The notes: generated by a model not told the origin, from the letters alone. Numbered from the stretch's first letter, positions 34,094-43,454 are shown. The stretch: DNA of 64,000 nucleotides from Variovorax gossypii (GCF_003965815.1 NZ_RXOE01000001.1:868001-932000), one strand, 5' to 3'. Made by a program: numbers and translations.

Positions 34094-35398
34094 ATGAACC
34101 TGATTCGCGCGGCAGTGTGCGCCGCAAGCCTTCTGGGCCTCGCAGCCTGTGGTGGCGGCGGGGGCGGCGGAGGTGGCGGCGCCCTGCCGATCGGGCTGCT
34201 GCCCACCACGACCAGCGCGGCACCGGCCTCGACCTCCACGCCGGGCACGACAGCAGCGCCCGCCGCAAACTCGCCGAACTCGATGTCGCTCACGGTGTCG
34301 CGCGGCACGGATTCGAGCGGCGTCAATCTTCCCCAGGTCAGCGTGAAGCTTTGCGCCCCGGCAACCGGCACCTGCCAGACCATCGACAACGTGCTGATCG
34401 ACACCGGCTCCACGGGCGTGCGCATCGCCGCCGCGGCGCTGAATTCGTCGATGCTGGCGGCCCTGCCGCAGGAGACGGTGAACAGCGTCCCGCTGAATGC
34501 ATGCGAGCAGTTCCTCGACGGCTACACATGGGGCACGATGCGGCTCGCCGACATCACGCTGGGGCCGAAGTCCGCGACCTCGCAGCCGCTGCAGATCATC
34601 GGGGACCCGTCCTCCGGCATCGTGCCCGGCGCATGCTCGGACAACGGCACGCTCGATGCGGAGAACACGCCCGCCGACCTCGGAACGAACGGCATCATCG
34701 GCGTCGCCTCCTTCCTGCAGGACTGCGGCACGGCCTGCGCGCAGAAGGCCGTCGCGGCCACCTACTACGCCTGCCCCTCCGGCGGGCAATGCCAGGGCAC
34801 GGCGGTGCCGGTTCCGATGCAGGCGCAGAACGTCGTGGCGAACTTCGCGCAGGACAACAACGGCGTCGTGCTCGGCCTGCCGGCGATTTCCGCGGCGGGA
34901 CAGGGAGTGACCGTCGGCACGCTCTATTTCGGCGTCGCCACGCAGGCCAACAACGCCATGAGCGGGGCCACGGTGCTGAAGACCGATGCGAGCACGCTCC
35001 GCCTCGCGGTCACCTACAAGAACTCGAGCTTTCTCGACAGCTTTCTGGACAGCGGATCGAACTTCCTCTTCCTCAACGATTCCACGATCGCCCAGTGTCC
35101 GAAGAGCGGCAATTTCGCGGGCTTCTACTGCCCTTCGAACACGCTGGACCTGAGCGCCAGCTTCGCCGCCGCAACGGGAGCGGCGCTGAGCCAGAGCTTT
35201 GCGATTGCGAGCGCGCAGTCGCTTTTCACGAGCAACCCGGGCGTCGTGGCCGTCGACAACATCGCCGTTGCAAGCTCCGGCAGCAGCGCCATCGACTTCG
35301 GCCTTCCGTTCTTCTACGGCAGGCTGGTCGCGGTGCTCAACGAGGGCCAGTCGGCACTGGGCCAGCAGGGGCCGTTCACGGCGCTGGCGACGCCCTGA
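34094..35398 (+). CDS. DUF3443 lipoprotein with pepsin-like aspartic protease motifs
   Basis: This 434-residue protein begins with a lipoprotein signal (LLGLAAC, Cys near residue 19) and a run of glycines and Ala/Pro/Thr spacer to about residue 65. The remainder shows two Asp motifs, DTGSTG at residue 103 and DSGSN at 319, with GIIGVA at 200 and IDFGLPFFYGR at 400. In pepsins the order and spacing are the same: DTGS, GILGL, second DTG/DSG, then ILGDVFLR. I therefore read it as a possible cell-surface aspartic protease. Cysteine pairs are numerous. Family DUF3443 has no established function that I know of. Start uncertain: an in-frame ATG at 34052 is also possible. Confidence 0.8.
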   Translation: MNLIRAAVCAASLLGLAACGGGGGGGGGGALPIGLLPTTTSAAPASTSTPGTTAAPAANSPNSMSLTVSRGTDSSGVNLPQVSVKLCAPATGTCQTIDNVLIDTGSTGVRIAAAALNSSMLAALPQETVNSVPLNACEQFLDGYTWGTMRLADITLGPKSATSQPLQIIGDPSSGIVPGACSDNGTLDAENTPADLGTNGIIGVASFLQDCGTACAQKAVAATYYACPSGGQCQGTAVPVPMQAQNVVANFAQDNNGVVLGLPAISAAGQGVTVGTLYFGVATQANNAMSGATVLKTDASTLRLAVTYKNSSFLDSFLDSGSNFLFLNDSTIAQCPKSGNFAGFYCPSNTLDLSASFAAATGAALSQSFAIASAQSLFTSNPGVVAVDNIAVASSGSSAIDFGLPFFYGRLVAVLNEGQSALGQQGPFTALATP

Positions 35399-35419
35399 AG
35401 AAAGCCAGGCCTGGGCCAG

Positions 35420-36592
35420 CTAGATCACGTTCTTCTCGACCAGCGGCCGGTTCTCGAGGATGCGCTCGAACGACACCGGCGAGAGGTCGAGGCTGCGGTA
35501 TTCGCCGAAGCGGATCAGCTCCGCCACGCCGCGCCCCGCCGCCGGGCATTGCTGCAGGCCATGGCCCGAGAAGCCGTTGGCGAAGTAGAGGTTGTCGCAG
35601 TCCGGGTGCAGGCCGAGGATCGCGTTGTGGTCGAACACGTTCATCTCGTAGTAGCCGGCCCAGGCGCCGGTCATGCGGATGGCTTCGAAGGCGGGCACGC
35701 GCTCGGCCAGCGAGGGCCAGATGAAGCTGTCGAAGGCCTCGTACTCGACTTCCAGCGGTGCGTCGTCGGCGTCTTGCTCTTCGGATGGCGCGAAGCCGCA
35801 GATGAACTGCCGGCCTTCGGGGCGCAGCCAGATGCCGGAGGTGTCGATCACCAGCGGGCAGCCCGGCAGCGTCTCGGGGCATGAGAAGCTGAACACGCTG
35901 CGGCGTCGGCCGCGCACCGGCAGTTCGATGCCGGCCCACTGCGCCACCTTCGCGGCCCATGCGCCCGCGGCGTTGACGACCACGTCGGCGTCCAGGGTGT
36001 CGCCGCTGTCGAGCCGGACGCCGGTCAGCACGCGCCCGTCGCGCCTCAGCCCGGTGGCATGCGCCTGCACGTAGTGCACGCCCTGCGAGACGGCCTTCCT
36101 GCGGAAGGCCTGCAGCAGGCTGTAGCCGTCGTACCAGCCCTCGCCCGAGAGGCCGAGGGAAGCGAGCTCGATGCCTTCCGTCGAGATCCACGGAAATCGC
36201 GCCTTCAGTTCGTCGGGCGTCAGCAGCGCCACGTCCACCGCGTGTGCCTTCTGCATCGCATGGTTCTCGCGCAGCACGTCCACGCCGGCCTGCGAGGCGA
36301 GATACAGGTAGCCCGGCTCGACGAGGCCGATGTCGGGCACGTCGTCGTCCACGCGCAGCGTCTCGCCGAGATTGCGGAAGAAGTCGATGCCGTAGAGCGA
36401 CATCCGGATGTTGATGGCGGTGGAGAACTGCTGGCGGATCGAGCTTGCCGACAGCGCCGACGAGGCCTGCCTGTACGAGAAGTCGCGCTCGACCACCGTG
36501 ACCTCGAAGCGCTCCCCCTCGGGGCTGCGGGTCAGGAAGTAGGCGATGGCGGAGCCGATGGCCCCGCCGCCGATGATCACCACACGACGCAT
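35420..36592 (-). CDS. FAD-dependent amino acid oxidase family protein (DAO)
   Basis: This 390-residue FAD enzyme, probably cytosolic, would oxidise an amine or D-amino/imino acid. The N-terminal Rossmann fingerprint VVIIGGGAIGSAIAYFL is followed by VTVVERD and SSIRQQFST. The C-terminal FAD segment reads NLYFANGFSGHGLQQCPAAGRGVAEL, recognisable in shorter blocks of sarcosine and proline-betaine-type oxidases. It lies 25 bases downstream of an ornithine cyclodeaminase-type gene and a branched-chain amino acid-type binding protein gene in the same direction. Together these suggest uptake and oxidation of a modified amino acid. Confidence 0.88.
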   Translation of the reverse strand: MRRVVIIGGGAIGSAIAYFLTRSPEGERFEVTVVERDFSYRQASSALSASSIRQQFSTAINIRMSLYGIDFFRNLGETLRVDDDVPDIGLVEPGYLYLASQAGVDVLRENHAMQKAHAVDVALLTPDELKARFPWISTEGIELASLGLSGEGWYDGYSLLQAFRRKAVSQGVHYVQAHATGLRRDGRVLTGVRLDSGDTLDADVVVNAAGAWAAKVAQWAGIELPVRGRRRSVFSFSCPETLPGCPLVIDTSGIWLRPEGRQFICGFAPSEEQDADDAPLEVEYEAFDSFIWPSLAERVPAFEAIRMTGAWAGYYEMNVFDHNAILGLHPDCDNLYFANGFSGHGLQQCPAAGRGVAELIRFGEYRSLDLSPVSFERILENRPLVEKNVI

Positions 36593-36617
36593 GAAATGCC
36601 CTTCTTCTCGCTGTTCG

Positions 36618-37529
36618 TCATTGCTGCCACTGCTGTCGATTCGCGTATGCCAGTTGCGCCGCCGCCAGGTCCCACAGTGCGTGGCCCACGGTCTTGACCA
36701 GCACCGGCCGGCCTTCGCGTGCCGGCGACGCGTTGCAGAAAGCCTGCACGGCGGACCAGTCGATGCCCGCCCGGATCAGGTCGCCCGCCTCGCCGCGCGC
36801 TCCCTCCAGCGTATCCACAAACACGGCGCTGCGGCGCACCAGTTCGGGCGGCACCTCGGCCATGTCGGCACGGTACGCGCCGACGGCGATCACGGTGGCG
36901 TCCGGCCGCACCTGCGGCGGGACCACGGGATCCTGCGAGCTGGTTGCGGCGACGATCAGGTCGGCCTCCTTCGCCGCAACGGCCAGATCCGCGACCGCGC
37001 TGGCATCGACGTCCAACGAGCGCATGCGCCGCGCCAGCTCTTCGGCATGGGCCTGCGTCCGTGCATGAATCTCCAGACGCCGGATTCCCCACACCTGGGC
37101 AAAGGCTTCGGCATGCGCGCAAGCCTGCACGCCCGCGCCGATCAGCAGCATGCGCGCCGTGCCCGTGCGTCCTGCCCGGATCGCTGCAGCCAGCGAAAGC
37201 GCCGCCGTGCGCCGCGCGGTCAGCACGTTGCCGTCCATCGCGAGCAGGCGCGTGCCGGTGGTCGCGTCCATCAGCGTCACGTTGCACTGCACGACCGGCA
37301 GGCCTCGCGCGGCATTGGCGGCATGCACCGTCACCGTCTTCAGCGCGGCAAAGCGCAGGTCGGCGGCCGGCATCAGCAGCATGACTCCGCCCGCCGCGAG
37401 CGCGACCGAGGTACGCGGCGAGGCATGCGCTTCGCCCCGGCGTTCGCGCTCGAACATCTGCAGCAGCGCCTCGACCAGCGCACCCCACGGCAAGGCGGCC
37501 GCGGTTTCCTCCGCGCTCAGCGTCCGCAT
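36618..37529 (-). CDS. ornithine cyclodeaminase / delta1-pyrroline-2-carboxylate reductase family protein
   Basis: This 303-residue NAD(P)-dependent enzyme of the OCD/mu-crystallin family has the Rossmann motif LLIGAGVQACAHAEAF (about residue 125). It also has MDGNVLTARRTAALS (substrate-binding Arg-Arg-Thr) and ATSSQDPVV. Known members deaminate ornithine or reduce cyclic imines made from hydroxyproline or lysine catabolism. With a DAO-type oxidase next door, imine reduction is an attractive reading: the oxidase makes an imino acid and this enzyme reduces it. The start at 37529 is ATG. It lies 14 bases after the binding protein gene. Confidence 0.87.
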   Translation of the reverse strand: MRTLSAEETAAALPWGALVEALLQMFERERRGEAHASPRTSVALAAGGVMLLMPAADLRFAALKTVTVHAANAARGLPVVQCNVTLMDATTGTRLLAMDGNVLTARRTAALSLAAAIRAGRTGTARMLLIGAGVQACAHAEAFAQVWGIRRLEIHARTQAHAEELARRMRSLDVDASAVADLAVAAKEADLIVAATSSQDPVVPPQVRPDATVIAVGAYRADMAEVPPELVRRSAVFVDTLEGARGEAGDLIRAGIDWSAVQAFCNASPAREGRPVLVKTVGHALWDLAAAQLAYANRQQWQQ

Positions 37530-37543
37530 GCGTGGCCGCCGAC

Positions 37544-38692
37544 TCAGGAGCCGGCCACGCGCACGCGCTTGCCGTCCTTGTAGGTGAAGACGGTGAAGTC
37601 GGGCTTCTGCAGGTTGCCCTTGGCGTCGAAGCTGATGGCGCCGGTGACGCCGTCGAACTTCACCTTGCGCATTGCCGGCAAATAGGCCTGTGGCTCGACC
37701 GAGTTGGCCGCGCGCATGCCCGCGGCCAGCGCCATCATGGCGTCGTACAGGTACGGTGCATAGGTCAGCACCTCGGTGCCGTAGCGGGCCTTGTAGCGCT
37801 GCTCGAACTCGGCGCCCTTCGACGTCTTGTCGAGCTCCTTGCCGCCGCGCGTGCAGTACAGCAGCCCGTCGACCGCGCCGCCGCTGATCTTCGCGACCTC
37901 GTCGGTGCACAGTCCGTCGGTGCCCAGCAGCTTGGCCGTGATGCCCAGCTGCTTCATCTGCCGCGCGATGAGCCCGCCCTGGGCGTCCATGCCGCCGTAG
38001 AACACGACGTCGGGCTGCTTGCTCTTGATGGTGGTGAGGATGGCCATGAAGTCGGTGGCCTTGTCGCTGCCGTACTCCTGCGCGACGATGTTGCCGCCCA
38101 GCGCCTTCACGCCGCGCGCGAACACCTCGGCGGCGCCCTGGCCGTAGGCGGTGCGGTCGTCGATCACCGCGATGTTCTTCGCCTTCAGGTCCTTCACCGT
38201 GTAGCCGGCGATGGCCATGCCCACGTCCTCGTCGCTGGCCAGGATGCGGAAGACGTTGTCGTAGCCCTGCTTCGTGAAGGCCGGGTTGGTGGCGGTCGAC
38301 ACGTCGGGCACGCCGGCGCGGCTGTAGACCGCGGAGGCCGGGATGGCCGCGCCCGAATTGAAGTGGCCCAGGATGCCCTTCACGCCCATGTCGGCCAGCT
38401 TGTTGGCGACCACCATGGCCTGCTTGGGGTCGGCCTGGTCGTCCTCGGACTGCAGCACGAACCTGATCTTCTTTCCGCCGATTACGAGGCCCTGCCTGTT
38501 CAGGTCTTCCACCGCGAGCCGCGCGCCGTTGTCGTTGTCCTTGCCCCAGTGGGCGGCCCCCCCCGTGAGCGGGCCGGCGTGGCCGATGGTGACGGTCTGC
38601 TCGGCCTGCGCGAACGCGGCTGCGGGCAGGCCCAGGACGCAAGCCAGTGCGATGCCCGTTGCTGCGGAGCGGGCGGTGCGCGAAACAATCAT
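37544..38692 (-). CDS. branched-chain amino acid-type ABC transporter substrate-binding protein
   Basis: This 382-residue periplasmic binding protein has a signal peptide (AATGIALACVLGLPAAAFAQ) and the mature start QTVTIGHAGPLTGGAAHWGKD, typical of LivJ-like proteins. Further on it has HFNSGAAIPASAVYSRAGV and DRTAYGQGAAEVFARG. It has no adjacent permease or ATPase genes, so it must rely on components elsewhere. The ATG at 38692 has GAGGAG eight bases upstream. It is first in a unit with the cyclodeaminase-like and FAD oxidase genes and diverges from a LysR regulator, which likely controls it. Confidence 0.9.
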   Translation of the reverse strand: MIVSRTARSAATGIALACVLGLPAAAFAQAEQTVTIGHAGPLTGGAAHWGKDNDNGARLAVEDLNRQGLVIGGKKIRFVLQSEDDQADPKQAMVVANKLADMGVKGILGHFNSGAAIPASAVYSRAGVPDVSTATNPAFTKQGYDNVFRILASDEDVGMAIAGYTVKDLKAKNIAVIDDRTAYGQGAAEVFARGVKALGGNIVAQEYGSDKATDFMAILTTIKSKQPDVVFYGGMDAQGGLIARQMKQLGITAKLLGTDGLCTDEVAKISGGAVDGLLYCTRGGKELDKTSKGAEFEQRYKARYGTEVLTYAPYLYDAMMALAAGMRAANSVEPQAYLPAMRKVKFDGVTGAISFDAKGNLQKPDFTVFTYKDGKRVRVAGS

Positions 38693-38771
38693 CGGAAGTC
38701 TCCTCGAATCGTTGGCAGTGGTCGGCACGCAGAATAGAGTCGTGGGCGCAGGCGCAACAAACGCTAAAAAC

Positions 38772-38785
38772 GCACAACGTTGTGC
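38772..38785. promoter_or_regulatory. 14-base perfect palindrome, candidate LysR operator
   Basis: GCACAACGTTGTGC lies in the 169-base gap between the divergent binding protein gene (start 38692) and LysR gene (start 38862), 80 and 76 bases from their starts. This suits autoregulation and activation by the LysR protein. Confidence 0.5.
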
Positions 38786-38861
38786 ACCCCGGGAAGGACA
38801 CCGCCCCGGGCACGACCGGTGCTTCCGCAAGAAGAACGACAGGGACAACCTCCGGCAATCG

Positions 38862-39755
38862 ATGAGAAAAGACATTCCCAACCTGGGCGCGCTGCAGGCC
38901 TTCGAGGCCTCGGCGCGGCTGGGCAGCTTCACCCGTGCGGCGAGCGAACTGGCGCTCACGCAAAGCGCGGTCGGCCGGCAGGTGGCCATGCTCGAGCAAC
39001 GGCTCGGCGTGCCGCTGTTCTCGCGCGTGCGGCGCCGGCTCACGCTCACCGACGTGGGCCGCGAATACGCGGCGCGCATCCGCCGCCACCTCGACCAGAT
39101 CCGCCGCGACACGCTGGAGATCAGCGCCGGCCATGAAATGGGCTTCGTGCTGGAACTGGCGGTGGTGCCGACCTTCGCCACGCAGTGGCTGATACCGCGC
39201 CTGCCGGAATTCAGCCGGCTGCATCCGAACATCACCGTGAACCTGTCGGCGCGCTCGCAGCCTTTTTCCTTCCAGGAGAACGCCTACGACGCGGCCATCT
39301 ACTTCGGCGACCAGTTCTGGCCGAACACGCGCGGCGGGCTGATCTTTTCCGAGGGCGAGATGGTGCCCATCTGCAGCCCGGCCTTCCGCGACGCTCACGG
39401 CCCCTGGGACGAAGCAGGTTTCGAGCGCTGCCGCCATGTGCACCTGAGCACGCGCGCCCATGCGTGGCGCGACTGGTATGCGCAGCAAGAATGGGAATAC
39501 ACGGTGCACGCCTCGCGCGGGCCGCGTTACGAACTGTTCACGATGGTGGTGGCGGCCACGGCCGCCGGCATGGGCGTTGGCCTGGCCCCGCGCATCCTGA
39601 TCGAGCACGAACTGCGCACCGGCGAACTCGTGATCCCGGTCGACCGGCACCTGGACGTGCGCCAGGGCTACTACTTCGCCTACCCCGAAGGCCGGCCGGC
39701 CTCGGGTGCGCTGGAGGATTTCAAGCGCTGGGTGCTAGGGCTGACGCCGGGCTAG
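38862..39755 (+). CDS. LysR-family transcriptional regulator (GcvA-like)
   Basis: This 297-residue regulator has an N-terminal winged helix (LGALQAFEASARLGSFTRAASELALTQSAVGRQVAMLEQRLG, shown here as two overlapping halves of a helix-turn-helix at residues 8-50) and a C-terminal effector domain. LPLFSR-like and RRRLTLTDVGREY features place it near the GcvA group. It diverges from the binding protein, cyclodeaminase-like and FAD oxidase genes and probably responds to the amino acid they use. The start at 38862 has a GGACA-type weak site. Downstream is a 300-base gap. Confidence 0.9.
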   Translation: MRKDIPNLGALQAFEASARLGSFTRAASELALTQSAVGRQVAMLEQRLGVPLFSRVRRRLTLTDVGREYAARIRRHLDQIRRDTLEISAGHEMGFVLELAVVPTFATQWLIPRLPEFSRLHPNITVNLSARSQPFSFQENAYDAAIYFGDQFWPNTRGGLIFSEGEMVPICSPAFRDAHGPWDEAGFERCRHVHLSTRAHAWRDWYAQQEWEYTVHASRGPRYELFTMVVAATAAGMGVGLAPRILIEHELRTGELVIPVDRHLDVRQGYYFAYPEGRPASGALEDFKRWVLGLTPG

Positions 39756-40055
39756 CGGCCGGCCCATCCTGTCTATACCGGCCATTCCGGCGGTTCGCGG
39801 CCCGGTGCCGGTACTGCCCCGTTCCGGGGCACTTTCATCCCCGGGCGCAGGGTACCCTCCCCTCGGATTGATGCTTAAATATTCGGATTCGAAGCCTTTC
39901 GCCCCCGTCGCGCGCTGAAATCCTTGTAACAATTTGCGTGACGGCCTCGCGCCAGCCATATATATTGCGCCAACGAAGCAACTGCTGCGTTCTCTGCCGT
40001 GCAGCACTGCCGCACCCGGAGCTACCGGCCTGTGCCAGCGGCGGGATCAAGTCCA
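39756..40055. other. intergenic region before the GGDEF/EAL gene
   Basis: The first ~100 bases are GC-rich with short self-complementary stretches (CCGGCCATTCCGGCGG). From about 39870 the sequence becomes A/T-richer (TTAAATATTCGGATTC, CTTGTAACAATTTGCG, ATATATATTGCGCC), which probably holds the promoter of the downstream signalling gene. No small gene is supported. Confidence 0.4.
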
Positions 40056-43000
40056 ATGTCATTGTCTGTCTGGGTCAGGATTCGCTTGCCGCTGGCCATT
40101 CTCATGGCCGGTGCGGTGCTGTCGATCGCCCTCGCCGTGTCCGCCCACCAGGAGATCGGGCGCAGCGCGCAGGCCCGCTTCGACTCGACCGCCTTCGACC
40201 TGGCGCGCAAGGTCGAAGCCCGTTTCGACGACTACATCGCCGTGCTGACCGGCCTGCGTGCGCGCTTCAATACCCCCGAGGGGGTGACGCGCAGCGACTT
40301 CAGGGACTACGTCGCCGGCCTTAACCTGGAGACCGCCTACCCCGGCTTCCAGGCCGTCAACTACGCGCCCAGCATCGCGGCCAAGGACCGGCACGCCTTC
40401 GAGGAAAAGGTGCGCGGCGATGCCAGCCTCGACTCCGGCGTGGCCTCGGGCTTCGCCATCAAGCCGCCCGGCAAGCGGGACATCTACTACCCGCTGGTCT
40501 ACATCGAGCCGCAGGCCGGCAACGAGAGGCTGATCGGCAATGACCTGGGCGCGATGCCCGACCGGGGCGACGCGCTCGAGCAGGGGCGCGACACCGGCGG
40601 GCTGGTCACCTCCGGTCGCAAGGTCCGGATTCCGGGCCGCGAGTCCGACATCGGGCTGGCTATGCGGCTGCCGGTCTACCAGCCGGGCCAGCCGCTCGAC
40701 ACGCTCGAGCAGCGGCGCAGCGCCTACATCGGTTCGGTCGGCGCGGGCTTCAGCATCGCGGGAATGCTGCGCGACATGGTCAGCCCCGACGCCGCGAAGA
40801 CGCTGCGCCTGCGGCTTCGCCTGGTCGATGCCGGGCCGGGCAAGGGCGCGATCGGCACGCGCATCGAGACCCGGTTCGTTCCGACCACCGCATTCAGCGA
40901 GCAGCAGCTGCTGTTCGACAGCGCCGGCATGGCCAAGTCCGCCGTCGCGCCCGCGCACAGCCTGCAGCGCATGCTGGGCTTCGAACTGGGCGGCCACTCC
41001 TGGCTCGTGGAGGTCGGCCAGGACGAGAACCAGGTCTTCGGCCCGCTCGACAAGACCATTCCGTGGTTCATCGTCTTCGGCGGACTCGCCACCAGCATGC
41101 TGCTGGCCGGCATCGTCTTCTCGCTGACCACCTCGCGCAGCCGGGCCCAGGTGCTGGCCCTGGAGATGACCAGCCACCTGCGCGCCAGCGAGCGCCAGTG
41201 GAAGGACGCCCAGCAGATGGCCAGCCTGGGCAGCTGGACCCTCGACCCCGCGACCGGCGCCCTCGAATGCTCAGAGGAAGCACGGCGCATCCTGGGCTTC
41301 GACTCCGACCCCATCCAGCCCGACCTGACCGCACTGCTCTCGCGCGTTCCGGCGCCTGAGCGCGGCATGGTGCATCGGCAGATCACGCTGGCCTCGCAGT
41401 CCTCGGAGCGCAACGAGTTCGAGCACCGCCTGTGCCTGCACGACGGCACGGAGCGCTGGCTCCACGTCATCGCGCAATCGGCCGAGGAAGACGGCAAGAC
41501 GGTGGTGCGCGGCACGGTGCGCGACGCCACGCGGCCGCGCAAGGACGCGCTGCGCCAGAAGCTCGAATACAAGATCGCCCGCCTGCTGGCCGGCGACGGC
41601 AGGGCCGAGACGGTGATGGGGCTGGCGCTGGAGGCGATATGCACCGACCTGCGCTGGGACTGCGGCGCGCTGTGGAGCGTCGGCGACGACGGCCTGGCCC
41701 ACTGCACGGTCGCATGGCACGGCGACAACGACCCGGCGGTGCGGCAGTTCGTCGAGACCAGCCAGTCGATCGCCTACCGGCCCGGCGAGGGCTCGCTGGG
41801 CCGCGCCTGGGGAATCGGCAGCGTCGTGCGGATCGACACGCAGACCGCGCCGGGCCATTTCGCCCGCGACACGATGGCCCGCGAAGCCGGCCTGAGCGTG
41901 GGCCTGATCGTGCCGATGGTCGCCACCGACGCGACCACGGCGCTGGAGCTCTTCGGATCGGCCCCCTACGCCGCCGACGCCGAGACGCTCGAGTCGCTGC
42001 GCGTGATCGCGTTGCAGATCGCCCAGTACAGGCAGCGCAAGCAGGCCGAGCGCAGCCTTCGCTTCATGGCCAGCCACGACGAACTGACCGGGCTGCTCAA
42101 CCGCTCGGCGCTGCAGAGCGAGCTCGACCGCGCCATCAAGCGCAGCAACCGCAGCCAGAAGCAGTTCGCGGTGCTGTTCGTCGACCTGGACCGCTTCAAG
42201 CACATCAACGACACGCTGGGCCACGGCGCGGGCGACGAGATGATCAGGATCTGCGGCGAACGCCTGGCGGCCCTGCTGCGCGACAGCGAAGTCGTGGCGC
42301 GCTTCGGGGGCGACGAGTTCGTGCTGCTCCTGGAGAACCTGTGCAGCGCCAACGACGCCGCAGAGCTCGCCGAGAAGATACTGGCCACCTGCGCCGAGCC
42401 CTTCCTCATCAACACGCGCGAGTTGCACGTCAGCGCCAGCGTCGGCGTGAGCATCTATCCGGAGAACGGAGGCGATGCCGAGACGCTGCTGAAGAACGCC
42501 GACACCGCGATGTACCGGGCCAAGAAGAAGGGCCGCAACACCTACCGCTTCTACGCGGCCAAGATGAATGCGCAGAGCACCGAGCAGCTGATGCTGGAGA
42601 GCGCGCTGCGCCATGCGCTGGAGCGCGGCGAGCTGGAAATGCACTACCAGCCGAAGCTGAACCTGCAGACCCAGCGCATCGTCGGCGTCGAGGCGCTGAT
42701 GCGCTGGCACCACCCGGCCCTGGGCATGATCCCGCCTGTCCAGTTCATCCCGATCGCCGAGGAGCTCGGCCTGATCCTTTCCATGGGCAAGTGGGCCCTG
42801 GAGCAGGCCTGCGCCGATGCGCTCGCCTGGCAAAAGTTCGGCCTGCCGGAGGTGGTGACCAGCGTCAACCTGTCGCCGCGCCAGTTCGAGAGCCGCACGC
42901 TCATCGCCGACATCAAGGCCGTGCTCGAATCGTCGGGTCTCGAGCCGTCACTGCTGGAGCTGGAGATCACCGAAGGCGCGGTGATGGCGAACCCCGAGCA

Positions 43001-43382
43001 TGCGGCGGAGCTGCTGCGCACGATCCGGGACATGGGCGTGGGCCTCGCCATCGACGATTTCGGCACAGGCTATTCCTCGCTCTCCTACCTGAAGCACTTT
43101 CCGCTGTCGACGGTCAAGATCGACCGCTCGTTCATCAACGACCTTTCGCAGGATGCGGACGCGCGCGCGCTCATCGACGGCATCATCACCCTCTCCCACG
43201 GGCTGCGGATGAAGGTCGTGGCCGAGGGCATCGAGACTGTCGCCCAGCTCGAGTACCTGCGCAGCCACGGATGCGACGAGGCCCAGGGCTACTGGCTGTG
43301 CAAGCCCGTTCCCGCGGACGAGGCTCGCGATTTCATGGCGCGTCACCTGCGCAACCAGTTTGCTCCATCGGTGCTGGCCTGA
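40056..43382 (+). CDS. membrane sensor with CHASE, PAS, GAF, GGDEF and EAL domains
   Basis: This 1108-residue protein would make and/or degrade cyclic di-GMP. A membrane segment near residue 15 (LAILMAGAVLSIALAVSA) and another near residue 345 (FIVFGGLATSMLLAGIVFSL) bound a periplasmic CHASE domain. PAS follows (about 385-490), then GAF (about 525-670), GGDEF with intact RFGGDEF at about residue 749, and EAL at about 878 with EALMRWHHP, DDFGTGYSSLSYLK and EGIET. The inhibitory site before GGDEF reads RDSE instead of RxxD, so product inhibition may be lost. EAL residues look complete, favouring phosphodiesterase activity. The start at 40056 is the last ATG before the first membrane segment. 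Confidence 0.93.
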   Translation: MSLSVWVRIRLPLAILMAGAVLSIALAVSAHQEIGRSAQARFDSTAFDLARKVEARFDDYIAVLTGLRARFNTPEGVTRSDFRDYVAGLNLETAYPGFQAVNYAPSIAAKDRHAFEEKVRGDASLDSGVASGFAIKPPGKRDIYYPLVYIEPQAGNERLIGNDLGAMPDRGDALEQGRDTGGLVTSGRKVRIPGRESDIGLAMRLPVYQPGQPLDTLEQRRSAYIGSVGAGFSIAGMLRDMVSPDAAKTLRLRLRLVDAGPGKGAIGTRIETRFVPTTAFSEQQLLFDSAGMAKSAVAPAHSLQRMLGFELGGHSWLVEVGQDENQVFGPLDKTIPWFIVFGGLATSMLLAGIVFSLTTSRSRAQVLALEMTSHLRASERQWKDAQQMASLGSWTLDPATGALECSEEARRILGFDSDPIQPDLTALLSRVPAPERGMVHRQITLASQSSERNEFEHRLCLHDGTERWLHVIAQSAEEDGKTVVRGTVRDATRPRKDALRQKLEYKIARLLAGDGRAETVMGLALEAICTDLRWDCGALWSVGDDGLAHCTVAWHGDNDPAVRQFVETSQSIAYRPGEGSLGRAWGIGSVVRIDTQTAPGHFARDTMAREAGLSVGLIVPMVATDATTALELFGSAPYAADAETLESLRVIALQIAQYRQRKQAERSLRFMASHDELTGLLNRSALQSELDRAIKRSNRSQKQFAVLFVDLDRFKHINDTLGHGAGDEMIRICGERLAALLRDSEVVARFGGDEFVLLLENLCSANDAAELAEKILATCAEPFLINTRELHVSASVGVSIYPENGGDAETLLKNADTAMYRAKKKGRNTYRFYAAKMNAQSTEQLMLESALRHALERGELEMHYQPKLNLQTQRIVGVEALMRWHHPALGMIPPVQFIPIAEELGLILSMGKWALEQACADALAWQKFGLPEVVTSVNLSPRQFESRTLIADIKAVLESSGLEPSLLELEITEGAVMANPEHAAELLRTIRDMGVGLAIDDFGTGYSSLSYLKHFPLSTVKIDRSFINDLSQDADARALIDGIITLSHGLRMKVVAEGIETVAQLEYLRSHGCDEAQGYWLCKPVPADEARDFMARHLRNQFAPSVLA

Positions 43383-43454
43383 CGGCCCGACCGTCGGCGC
43401 AATCGTCACCGGGCACGCTCGCCCGGACCTACCCACCACCTCACAGGAGCATTC

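Noticed and set aside
36618..39650. 1010-codon minus-strand frame joining the OCD-type gene with upstream sequence
   Set aside because: Only the part from 37529 down to 36618 matches a protein family; the upstream portion runs through the binding protein gene out of frame and the LysR gene antisense.
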